This document shows positions 24,671 to 31,713 of a DNA stretch of 32,269 nt, piece by piece (the stretch's first letter is position 1; each line of letters begins with the position of its first letter). The position numbers and the translations under genes are program-made. The stretch is from contig CANJHD010000026.1 in the NCBI GenBank assembly GCA_947474065.1, positions 1 to 32,269 of the forward strand. The letters run 5' to 3'. The DNA comes from Planctomycetaceae bacterium. GTDB lineage: Bacteria; Planctomycetota; Phycisphaerae; Phycisphaerales; SM1A02. Below the pieces are notes generated by a model, which was not told the origin of the DNA, searched no databases, and worked only from the letters and a program-made list of their open reading frames with translations.

Positions 24671-26122
24671 TCAGGGGTTCCTCGCGACGCGGAAACCGAT
24701 GTGGTCGTACGTATAGCCAGGCGTGAGGTAGCCGCGGAAAGAGAGGCGCACGTAGGACGTGTCATAGTTCCAAGAGCCGCCGCGGAGCACGCGGAGGCTG
24801 CCAGACACCGGACCAAGTGGGTTTGTCGATGGACTCACCGAATAGTAACTGCCGTCATACCAATCATTCACCCACTCAAACACATTGCCTGACATGTCAT
24901 ACAAGCCAAGTGAGTTCGCTGCCTTGCTGCCAACGGCGTGTGTCTGGCCGCCGGAGTTGCTGCTGTACCACGCAATCGTCCCGACAGTGGCGTCATCACT
25001 ACTGCCATTGTTGAACGCCGTCGTCGTACCAGCGCGGCACGCATACTCCCATTCCGCTTCGCTTGGTAGCCGCATACCGGTGGCACTCAGGTAGTCCTGA
25101 ATGGTGTCCCAGGTCACCTGCTCAACCGGACGGCTCGCAGAGTCAGGCTGCCCCTGGAAATTACTGGGATTCGTAGGCATCTTTGCCACCCACTGCGACT
25201 GGGTCACTTCATAGCGACCCAGATAGAACGTCTGCGTCAAAGTCACTGAGTGCGTGGGGTTCTCATCGCCTCTACATCCTGACAGAGTCGACGGCGTGCA
25301 TCCCATCACGAACGTCCCCGCCGGTACGCACAACATCTCCATCTGCGTCGCCGTATCCCTCACCCGCCACGCCAATCCGCTCGCCGTGATCGCCGCACGC
25401 AACGTCGCATCCGTCACGACCGCCGGATCCGGCATCGCTTCCACCAGCGTCGCCCACGTCGGCACGATGATCGGTTGATACGTAAACCCACCCGCCACCG
25501 TCACCGCGCCCTTCGTACCAGTGATCACCACATCAACCGCGCCCACTGAGCCTGCTGGCGTCACCGCAGTCACCTGCGTTGCGCTGACAGCCACAACGTT
25601 CGTAGCGGGGACGCCGCCGATGGTCACGCCTGTCGTCGCCGCGAGATACGCGCCGGTGATCGTGATCGCCGTGCCACCCGTGTAACTACCGGTGTTCGGG
25701 ACAATCGAAGACACCTGCTGCAGGACGTATGTAAACGGGGTCGACGCAAGTGTGGTCCCCGCGTTCGTTGTGACTGCAACGGATGCCTCGCCCAACGGGC
25801 CGGGCGGGGTGGTGGCACGCACGAGTGTCGGCGTGAGGACGGTCACGTTTGTGCAGGCAACGCCGCCGATCTTGACGCTGGTCGTCGTCGACAAGCCGGT
25901 CCCCGTGATCGAGATCACCGTCCCTCCCTGCGCGCCGCCCTGAGCCGGGCTGACCGACGTGATCGTGGCCGCGCAGTAGCCCCAGTCCGCAAGCATGATG
26001 CCGAGGTCCGCGCCGTTCACCAGACCGTCGCCGTTCAGGTCGCTGCGACATGACTGCGCAGAAGCGGGGAGTGCGAAGGCGAGCGTGAGAAGGGCGATGG
26101 TGGTTTGGAGTTTGGGGGGCAT
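24671..26122 (-). CDS. Secreted protein: dockerin motif, two IPT/TIG domains, SUMF1/FGE-like domain
   Basis: A 483-residue exported protein. Signal peptide (residues 1-22), one dockerin-like motif right after it (SDLNGDGLVNGADLGIMLADWG), IPT/TIG domain 1 (about 53-133) and 2 (about 135-217), and a sulfatase-modifying-factor domain (about 255-483: VPAGTFVMG, FYLGRYEVTQSQWVA, RPVEQVTWD, RLPSEAEWEYACRAGT, YDMSGNVFEWVNDWY, RVLRGGSW, HIGFRVAR). The paired cysteines of active formylglycine-generating enzyme are absent: the stretch after RGGSW reads NYDTSYVRLSFR and the end reads GFRVAR rather than GFRCA. It is therefore probably a binding or structural member. It is the last gene of the four-gene set, 41 bp after the lectin-like gene. 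Confidence 0.87.
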   Translation of the reverse strand: MPPKLQTTIALLTLAFALPASAQSCRSDLNGDGLVNGADLGIMLADWGYCAATITSVSPAQGGAQGGTVISITGTGLSTTTSVKIGGVACTNVTVLTPTLVRATTPPGPLGEASVAVTTNAGTTLASTPFTYVLQQVSSIVPNTGSYTGGTAITITGAYLAATTGVTIGGVPATNVVAVSATQVTAVTPAGSVGAVDVVITGTKGAVTVAGGFTYQPIIVPTWATLVEAMPDPAVVTDATLRAAITASGLAWRVRDTATQMEMLCVPAGTFVMGCTPSTLSGCRGDENPTHSVTLTQTFYLGRYEVTQSQWVAKMPTNPSNFQGQPDSASRPVEQVTWDTIQDYLSATGMRLPSEAEWEYACRAGTTTAFNNGSSDDATVGTIAWYSSNSGGQTHAVGSKAANSLGLYDMSGNVFEWVNDWYDGSYYSVSPSTNPLGPVSGSLRVLRGGSWNYDTSYVRLSFRGYLTPGYTYDHIGFRVARNP

Positions 26123-26163
26123 GGGGGGTCTTTGGGTGGTGAGCGAGTAAATGAGTGAGTGAT

Positions 26164-26973
26164 TCAGTTCGGGCAGGGGCCCCAGAACGCGAGCACGATC
26201 CCAAGATCCGCGCCGTTCACGAGCCCATCGCGGTTGATGTCCGCACGAGGGAATGCAGGGCTGACTGTGCCCCAGAAGGCGAGCAATACGCCCAGGTCGC
26301 CGCCATCGACAATTCCATTCAGATTGAGATCGATGTCATGGCACGTTGGACCTTCGCAGATGTCAGGGATGCCGTTGGTGTTGGCGTCGGCGAGTTGCCC
26401 CTGGAGGATCTGGCCGTAGTCGACGATGTTGTCGTTGTTGCAGTCGGCAGACCATTCAATCAATGACGCGTAGGCGGTCGTGTAGCCCGGGCACGAGGAA
26501 CTAAATGCGATCTCATTGGCGTCTCCTAGTTTCTGCCAATACTCATAAGAGTGCAGAAAGTTTTGCTCGTTATTCTCACCGCAGCAGCCTTGCCCACATG
26601 GATTGTCGTCGAAATCCAAGGTGATCTGAATAGCGACTTGTCCTCCAGTCAACCACGACCATCCCGCATCGGGACTCGGACTCGAAGGCGCTTGAAATCC
26701 CCCAAGATGACAGCCTTCGCTCGGCCACGGATGGCCTGGGATCGTCGTACGGACCCAGCTGAGTTCTGAGTCAGACTCTAACGATGCGAGGTCGCCGCCC
26801 TTCGCGAGTGCAGCAGATCTGGCCACACTCCAGCCCATCGGACTGAGCTCAAGTTGATACCAATGCCCATTGCCCCCATCCGAGACCTTCCACTGCACCG
26901 CGTCCTGCGCGTGAGCAATGGATGATGCGAGAAGGGCGAGAGTGGTTGCAATCTGGATGGTGTGTTTTTTCAT
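26164..26973 (-). CDS. Secreted C-type-lectin-like protein with dockerin-like tail
   Basis: A 269-residue exported protein with a signal peptide (KKHTIQIATTLALLASSIAHA). Residues ~30-150 resemble a C-type-lectin-like domain: GHWYQLELSPMGWSVARSAALAKGGDLASLESDSELSWV, then CHLGGFQ, DAGWSWLTGG, and CGENNEQNFLHSYEYWQKLGD. A calcium-binding DCNNDNIVDYGQI/ANTNGIPDICEG stretch follows. Two dockerin-like motifs close the protein (DLNLNGIVDGGDLGVLLAFWG, DINRDGLVNGADLGIVLAFWG). Carbohydrate binding is plausible but not shown. The gap to the upstream gene is 27 bp. Confidence 0.78.
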   Translation of the reverse strand: MKKHTIQIATTLALLASSIAHAQDAVQWKVSDGGNGHWYQLELSPMGWSVARSAALAKGGDLASLESDSELSWVRTTIPGHPWPSEGCHLGGFQAPSSPSPDAGWSWLTGGQVAIQITLDFDDNPCGQGCCGENNEQNFLHSYEYWQKLGDANEIAFSSSCPGYTTAYASLIEWSADCNNDNIVDYGQILQGQLADANTNGIPDICEGPTCHDIDLNLNGIVDGGDLGVLLAFWGTVSPAFPRADINRDGLVNGADLGIVLAFWGPCPN

Positions 26974-27000
26974 AGTGATTTCATTGGTGGTGTCAGTGAT

Positions 27001-28080
27001 TCAGTTCGGGCAGGGCCCCCAGCCCGACAGCAGCAATCCGAGATCTCCGCCGCTCACTTTGCCGTCATTGTTAAGGTCATAGAGACACGCGCTACCGCAT
27101 GGACCCCAGTTGGACATTAGGAGACCGATGTCAGCACCACCTATAGCCGCATCGTGATCAAGATCGCCGGGGCAGCATGCGGGGAGTGATGGGATCGTGC
27201 CGCACTGGCACCTATCGGGGATGCCGTCTTGGTTGTAGTCCGGCGAGCCGGCAGCGATTTCACACACATCGCCTATGCCATCATTGTCGCAATCAGCTTG
27301 TGTTGGGTTCGCGATAGTGGGGCAGTTGTCGGTAGCGTCGGGGCGACCGTCTCCGTCAACATCTACGGCTGAGCCGATTGCGGCAAAGTACAAATCATCG
27401 ATGAAGAGCCGGATGTCGGGATTTGGATAGGACCATTCCAAAATCGCGATAGGGGAGCCTGTGGAATAAAAGCCTATGAAGTCAGTCGGCGAAGTCGAGG
27501 AACCAACATATGCGGATCCATCCGCTAGTTGAACGCCAAGGATCACCGGGACAACATTGTCGTTTGAATCCAATCCAAAGAAGTGTCCACCAAACCCCTT
27601 CACGGCTGGCGTGAAGTTGAAGTTCAGTGTTACGCCCGCGCTTGCAGTTCCTATGGTCTGGTTACCCCCGAAGTGACTAAACACAAGGGGACTAGGCGTA
27701 GCGATTGCGTGCCATGTTGTCGTGCCCGTGGTAGCCGTAGCGGACTTCACCATCCCATCTGCAAAGGCCTCAAATGTCTCAATATTTACCGTGTTCCCCT
27801 GGGCGGTTGCGAATGAGTTAAAAAGTGCCTTGTTAATAAATGTAACCATCGCGGCCGAAAGACCAGGAGTGATTGCCAAGCTAGCGAATGCGACGACCAT
27901 TGGTATAGCAAGTGTCATGCCGGAACTGCGAAGTATTCCCGTCGTTGGAGCGAAGCACCGGTTGCCGCGAAACGCCAACCATAGTGCTCGGGCGATAGCA
28001 GTTGCGTCGGCCCTAAATTCCGCGCTAGCGGCCTTTGAATCCGGAGATACTGCAGATGAACGGTTTGCGATGTATTTCAT
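27001..28080 (-). CDS. Secreted protein with thrombospondin type 3 repeats and dockerin-like tail
   Basis: A 359-residue protein. The first ~54 residues are basic and polar, followed by an export-type helix (MTLAIPMVVAFASLAITPGLSAA, residues 55-77). The region ~80-235 is a beta-rich domain ending in a DDLYFAAIG segment typical of planctomycete PEP-CTERM-like beta-sandwiches. Calcium-binding thrombospondin type 3 repeats follow (VDVDGDGRPDATDNCP, ADCDNDGIGDVCE, PDYNQDGIPDRC), then two dockerin-like motifs. The start at 28080 is supported by a leader TGGAAACACC like that of the two short paralogues; if it is wrong, the ATG at 27918 gives a normal signal peptide. The gap to the upstream RCC1 gene is 25 bp. 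Confidence 0.75.
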   Translation of the reverse strand: MKYIANRSSAVSPDSKAASAEFRADATAIARALWLAFRGNRCFAPTTGILRSSGMTLAIPMVVAFASLAITPGLSAAMVTFINKALFNSFATAQGNTVNIETFEAFADGMVKSATATTGTTTWHAIATPSPLVFSHFGGNQTIGTASAGVTLNFNFTPAVKGFGGHFFGLDSNDNVVPVILGVQLADGSAYVGSSTSPTDFIGFYSTGSPIAILEWSYPNPDIRLFIDDLYFAAIGSAVDVDGDGRPDATDNCPTIANPTQADCDNDGIGDVCEIAAGSPDYNQDGIPDRCQCGTIPSLPACCPGDLDHDAAIGGADIGLLMSNWGPCGSACLYDLNNDGKVSGGDLGLLLSGWGPCPN

Positions 28081-28105
28081 GGTGTTTCCACAGAGTGTGA
28101 CTCAC

Positions 28106-29839
28106 TCAATTCGCGCAAACGCCCCAATTCGCGAGTAACTGTCCCAAGTCAGCGCCATTGATGATGCCATCGTGGTTGAGGTCAACGCCCGGCTGTCCAG
28201 TCGCGCCCCATGCTGCGAGCAGGATGCCGAGGTCGGCCCCATCGGTCGAGCCGCTCTGGTTGAAATCGGTGGGGCAGTTGAGCAGCAGGCTCTCGCAGGT
28301 GTCGATGACGCCGTTTTGGTTTGAATCCGGCGAGTAGCCCGCGGCGATCTCGCAACTGTCGAGGAGGCCGTTGGCGTTGCAGTCGGCAGGGCGAGCTCCG
28401 ATGTAATCAAATGATGCTTCGATCCAAGTGCCGCCATTGCAGCCGGTAGGGTCGACTGCGATGGATGGTTCCATTACCACGCGGAGCGCACCGTCCGCTC
28501 CGATTGCTGCGTTGAACTGCTGAGGGGGGAGAGTGAAGGTTGAGATACTTGGAGTGCCGGGATTCTCGCAGTCGGTGGTGTTCTGCAGGGCGTATTCGTC
28601 GAAGCCGGGGCCCACCTTTACGCGCACATACTCTTGCAAACCGCTGAAGTCGCCGTGGCCATGGATGACAAGCGTGATCGGCGACTCCGCACGGACTGCG
28701 GAAGGGATCGTCCAGGTCTGATTCGCATTGAAGCCGATGGGCGAGAGACGACCGGAGTGCACTGCGAGTGTTAGTTGTTTCTCGCAGGTGTCACCGAGTC
28801 CATTGTTGTTGCAGTCTTCGAGGAGGTCGGCGGCGGCATCGCAGGAGTCGAGATTTCGATTGTTGTTGCAGTCGTGACCAGTGAGTTCCAAGGAGTCACG
28901 GACGCCGTTGTTGTTGCAGTCGGACTCTTGGATTGCGATGGTGTGGGCGTACCCCCCCGCGATACGTGAACAGGGCCCGAGGTCGCTTGGCGTGTTGCAC
29001 TGGCCGTAGTTGTTGAATCCCCAGCACCGGACGCCGCCATCGCTTCGGAGTGCAATGGTGTGATAGTGGCCCCCCGCGATGCTCGAGCAGGGTCCGAGGT
29101 CGCTAGGCGTGTTGCACTGACCCTCAAGATTTCGACCCCAGCATTGGATGCTGCCATCGTTCCTGAGTGCTATGGAGTGTAGGTACCCCGCTGCAATGCT
29201 TGCGCAGGATCCGAGGTTGCTTGGAGTGTTGCACTGGTCTTGGTCGTTGCGTCCCCAGCACCGGACATTTCCATCGATTCGGATTGCAATTGAGTGGTAA
29301 ATCCCCGTCGCAACGCTTGAGCATGTCCCGAGATCGTTTGGCGCATCGCATTGGCCGTAGTTGTTGAACCCCCAGCCTCGGACGCTTCCATCGATTCGGA
29401 TTGCGATCGAGTGGAAAAAACCCGCCGCAATGCTTGAGCAATTCCCGAGATCGCTTGGCGTATCGCACTGGCCAGAGTCGTTACGTCCCCAGCATCGGAC
29501 GCTTCCATCGCTTCGGAGTGCGATGGAGTGTTCGTGTCCACCCGCGACGCTGGTGCAGAGTCCAAGGTCGTTTGGGGTGTTGGACTGGCGGAAGACGTTG
29601 TTTCCCCAGCATCGGACGATCCCATCGGTTCGCAGTGCGATGGTGTGAGAGTTTCCGGCCGCGACGCTTGAGCAGGGTCCGAGGTCAGCGGGGGTGTTGG
29701 ACTGAAAGGAATCGTTGTTTCCCCAGCATCGAACGACTCCCCCGGCAACCGCTCGGTGCTCGACCGCTCCTGCTCCAGCAGCGGCGATGAACGCGAGCAA
29801 AAGTCCAGAACTCCCGCCGGCGTACTTCGATGACCTCAT
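28106..29839 (-). CDS. Secreted seven-bladed RCC1-repeat protein with dockerin-like tail
   Basis: A 577-residue protein. After an N-terminal hydrophobic segment (SSGLLLAFIAAAGAGAVE) come seven tandem 39-residue RCC1-type repeats (residues 36-308), each following VRCWGxNxxxQCxTPxDLGxCSSIAxGxxHxIALRxDG. Seven repeats make a full beta-propeller. Most repeats carry three cysteines (RCWG, GQC, LGxC), suggesting disulfides in an exported protein. A DCNNNG calcium-binding-type segment (about 310-355) follows, then a beta domain of unknown family (about 360-490), a second DCNANGLLDSCE segment, and two dockerin-like motifs. It heads the minus-strand set of four secreted proteins. Confidence 0.87.
   Translation of the reverse strand: MRSSKYAGGSSGLLLAFIAAAGAGAVEHRAVAGGVVRCWGNNDSFQSNTPADLGPCSSVAAGNSHTIALRTDGIVRCWGNNVFRQSNTPNDLGLCTSVAGGHEHSIALRSDGSVRCWGRNDSGQCDTPSDLGNCSSIAAGFFHSIAIRIDGSVRGWGFNNYGQCDAPNDLGTCSSVATGIYHSIAIRIDGNVRCWGRNDQDQCNTPSNLGSCASIAAGYLHSIALRNDGSIQCWGRNLEGQCNTPSDLGPCSSIAGGHYHTIALRSDGGVRCWGFNNYGQCNTPSDLGPCSRIAGGYAHTIAIQESDCNNNGVRDSLELTGHDCNNNRNLDSCDAAADLLEDCNNNGLGDTCEKQLTLAVHSGRLSPIGFNANQTWTIPSAVRAESPITLVIHGHGDFSGLQEYVRVKVGPGFDEYALQNTTDCENPGTPSISTFTLPPQQFNAAIGADGALRVVMEPSIAVDPTGCNGGTWIEASFDYIGARPADCNANGLLDSCEIAAGYSPDSNQNGVIDTCESLLLNCPTDFNQSGSTDGADLGILLAAWGATGQPGVDLNHDGIINGADLGQLLANWGVCAN
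28916..29734 (-). repeat. Seven tandem 117-bp coding repeats (RCC1 blades)
   Basis: Each unit encodes 39 residues and the units are in frame without gaps. The DNA recurs visibly, for example CCCCAGCATCGGAC and GAGCAGGGTCCGAGGTC. The high similarity between neighbouring units suggests duplication from one blade or homogenisation. Confidence 0.85.
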
Positions 29840-30239
29840 AGTCCCAAAAGGTACTACGGTCGACGCCGGATTCCAACAACAATCCCGGACTCAACCCGGT
29901 TCCTGCCGATTTTTTTACCCCATGGCTTGCGTGAGCGCAGACACCAGCCAGGGGCGGTCCGGGACCGTTGCTTGAACGACCCGTGACTCGGTCGCCACGA
30001 AGGCACACCGGCAGCCCATGGAATAAATCGCACCCAAAGTCCGCCAAAGCACACTTCGCGAGCGCGCCGCAAAACATGTTGCCACGGAGGTGTTGGAATT
30101 AACCGCGCCGCGGCAGCCCGCCAATCCGGTTGACTCAACTACACGGTTACCTGACTGCGCCCCAGCAGGGCACCGACTTCGCCCCGGCAACGTCGCGCTC
30201 GACCGAGCCACCGCCACACCTCTAACCATCCCCAGCAAA
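29840..30239. other. Gene-free segment with 82-bp repeat copy B
   Basis: This 400-bp gap between the RCC1 gene and tRNA-Gly contains repeat copy B (30017-30098) and a short CCCGGACTCA block at 29884 that also occurs at 20701, just before copy A. Frames in it show no family resemblance. I see no clear promoter for the RCC1 gene. Confidence 0.5.
30017..30098 (+). repeat. 82-bp dispersed repeat, copy B
   Basis: Partner of copy A at 20716-20797, same orientation and same length without gaps. It lies 142 bp from the 3' end of the tRNA-Gly gene. Identical blocks start at 30052 (26 bp) and 30080 (19 bp). Confidence 0.8.
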
Positions 30240-30311
<72 letters not shown>

Positions 30312-30622
30312 GTCTCGGCGGTCAGTCTATCAATTCAACTCAGTGCATTCATGCATCCCTGCACGAACCGCGCATTGCGCCAAGGCCAGGCATGTCGGCG
30401 CAACACCCGCGCCTATCGCCACTTTGACCACTTCAAACAATTTCTTGAATTGCCGTGATCCACTCCGGCGCGAAATCTCGCCTTCTAGTCCGGAGACGAG
30501 GAACTCGCGACGGGGCATCACCAGCGGTGATATTCGTCGGGATAAAGGAAACCAGTCGCAGATACGTTCCGCGACATTCGTATTTCGGCCCTTCCGGGCC
30601 AGCACTTTGGAGTTTCCTTCCC
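30312..30622. other. Intergenic segment upstream of the PEP-CTERM-like gene
   Basis: This segment follows the 5' end of tRNA-Gly and should hold its promoter and that of the plus-strand gene at 30623. A small hairpin GGCCC-TTCC-GGGCC at 30587-30600 lies 22 bp before the start codon, and GGAG at 30609 is the likely ribosome-binding site. No gene is recognised; the longer in-frame extension to 30455 has no protein-like character. Confidence 0.5.
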
Positions 30623-31294
30623 ATGCGTCATCTCATTTCTGCCGGCTTCATCGCTCTCTTTGCATCGTCCGTTGCTGTCGGCGACGTTGTAAACGTTGTT
30701 ACCTTCACCAACCACGCCGAGTGGCATGACGCGCCAACCGATCCGGACATGGCGCTCTTTCCAGCAAACTGGGATATTCACTTCCGCACCGACACCATGA
30801 CGGAAGTTACGCCCATCGGCGGCGTTGCCTCAGGCGGCGCGGGCTGGTCGCGCTGGACCGCTACCTCAAGCAGCGGCGAGATCGTGAGCACCGGCAACGG
30901 CATCTACTCCACTCCGGCAGGCTCCTCGATCATTCTTAACTTCACCGGCCCAGTCGGCGCTGACCATAGCGGCCTGCGTGGCATCGGCGGTGGCTTTCAG
31001 TTCTTCAACTCCGCGGGCGAATTTGTCCCCGGCAAGATTTGGTTGAAGCTCTCCGACGGAACTTCGATCTTCAAGAACTTCAACAACGAGACCGCCTTCG
31101 CTGGCTTCTGGCTGACCGATCCAACCCTGACGATCACTGGTCTCACCATCGAGCCAGCCGGCAGCGCCGCAGCAGCGAACTTCGTCGGCATCGACACTCT
31201 GTACCTCGGTTACGCAGGCGCCACCGCACCGGCCCCCGGCGCGATTGCGCTACTCGGTGCTGCTGGAATCGTCGCCACCCGTCGCCGTCGCTGA
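30623..31294 (+). CDS. Secreted PEP-CTERM-like protein
   Basis: A 223-residue protein with a signal peptide (MRHLISAGFIALFASSVAVG) and a C-terminal sorting signal APAPGAIALLGAAGIVATRRRR: a Pro-Ala-Pro-Gly box, a hydrophobic helix and an Arg cluster. This is the variant common in Phycisphaerae-type planctomycetes, recognised by an exosortase/archaeosortase-type system elsewhere. The body has the beta-sandwich pattern of such proteins (VTFTNHAEWHDA, GSSIILNFTGPVG, GLRGIGGGFQFFNSAGEFVPGKIWLKLSDG, FAGFWLTDPTLTITGLTIEP, FVGIDTLYLGY). The start at 30623 gives the signal peptide; the open frame upstream is ignored. A strong terminator follows at 31340. Confidence 0.85.
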   Translation: MRHLISAGFIALFASSVAVGDVVNVVTFTNHAEWHDAPTDPDMALFPANWDIHFRTDTMTEVTPIGGVASGGAGWSRWTATSSSGEIVSTGNGIYSTPAGSSIILNFTGPVGADHSGLRGIGGGFQFFNSAGEFVPGKIWLKLSDGTSIFKNFNNETAFAGFWLTDPTLTITGLTIEPAGSAAAANFVGIDTLYLGYAGATAPAPGAIALLGAAGIVATRRRR

Positions 31295-31339
31295 TAGGCA
31301 AATCGCCTACAGCGGACGCTCACTCCATGATTGACTTTC

Positions 31340-31371
31340 CAGCGCGCGTCCCCAATCGGGGGCGCGCGCTG
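31340..31371 (+). terminator. Strong intrinsic-terminator-like hairpin
   Basis: A 14-bp stem: CAGCGCGCGTCCCC pairs with GGGGGCGCGCGCTG around an AATC loop, with one G-T pair. It is followed by TGTTTCC, a weak T-run. It lies 45 bp after the stop of the PEP-CTERM-like gene and separates it from the next gene. Confidence 0.75.
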
Positions 31372-31424
31372 TGTTTCCTGCGCATCAAGCCGCTAGACTG
31401 CCGTTCCTAATTAGGAGTCACCCC

Positions 31425-31697
31425 ATGAGCCATCACGCTGAACAGACCGTCCGTCAGATCTTCGCGCACCCCACATCGCACAACATCCATTGGCGCGAAA
31501 TCGTGCACATGTTTGAGAAGCTCGGCGGCACCTGTGATGAGACCAAGAAGGAACACCTGAAGGTGATCCTGCACGGGCATGAGATGACCTTCCCAATTCC
31601 GAAGCAGGGCAGCCATACTCTCGAAGACGATCACGAAATCTCCGAGATCCGCCGCTTCCTGAAACTGTGCGGCGTCACCGCGCGGCCTGAGCACTAA
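31425..31697 (+). CDS. Small conserved cytosolic protein (HicA-like fold suspected)
   Basis: A 90-residue soluble protein: MSHHAEQTVRQIFAHPTSHNIHWREIVHMF, a hydrophilic middle, GHEMTFPIPKQGSHT, then EISEIRRFLKLCGVT. The pattern (helix, strands with a GHxxxFPxPxxxxH segment, C-terminal helix) recalls the small dsRBD-like HicA toxin fold, and I recall similar stand-alone proteins in actinobacteria. No HicB partner lies nearby. The start has a good AGGAG 7 bp upstream (31413). The MFS gene begins 16 bp after its stop. The functional guess is weak; its reality as a gene is not. Confidence 0.7.
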   Translation: MSHHAEQTVRQIFAHPTSHNIHWREIVHMFEKLGGTCDETKKEHLKVILHGHEMTFPIPKQGSHTLEDDHEISEIRRFLKLCGVTARPEH

Positions 31698-31713
31698 TCA
31701 TCCTGCGGACTCC

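Noticed and set aside
28916-29734. Regular 117-bp spacing considered as a CRISPR or satellite array
   Set aside because: The units are coding, in frame, and translate to RCC1 blades with no spacer-repeat alternation.
31295-31309. Short TAGGC-AAATC-GCCTA hairpin just after the PEP-CTERM-like gene
   Set aside because: Only a 5-bp stem without a T-run; the strong hairpin at 31340 explains termination better.
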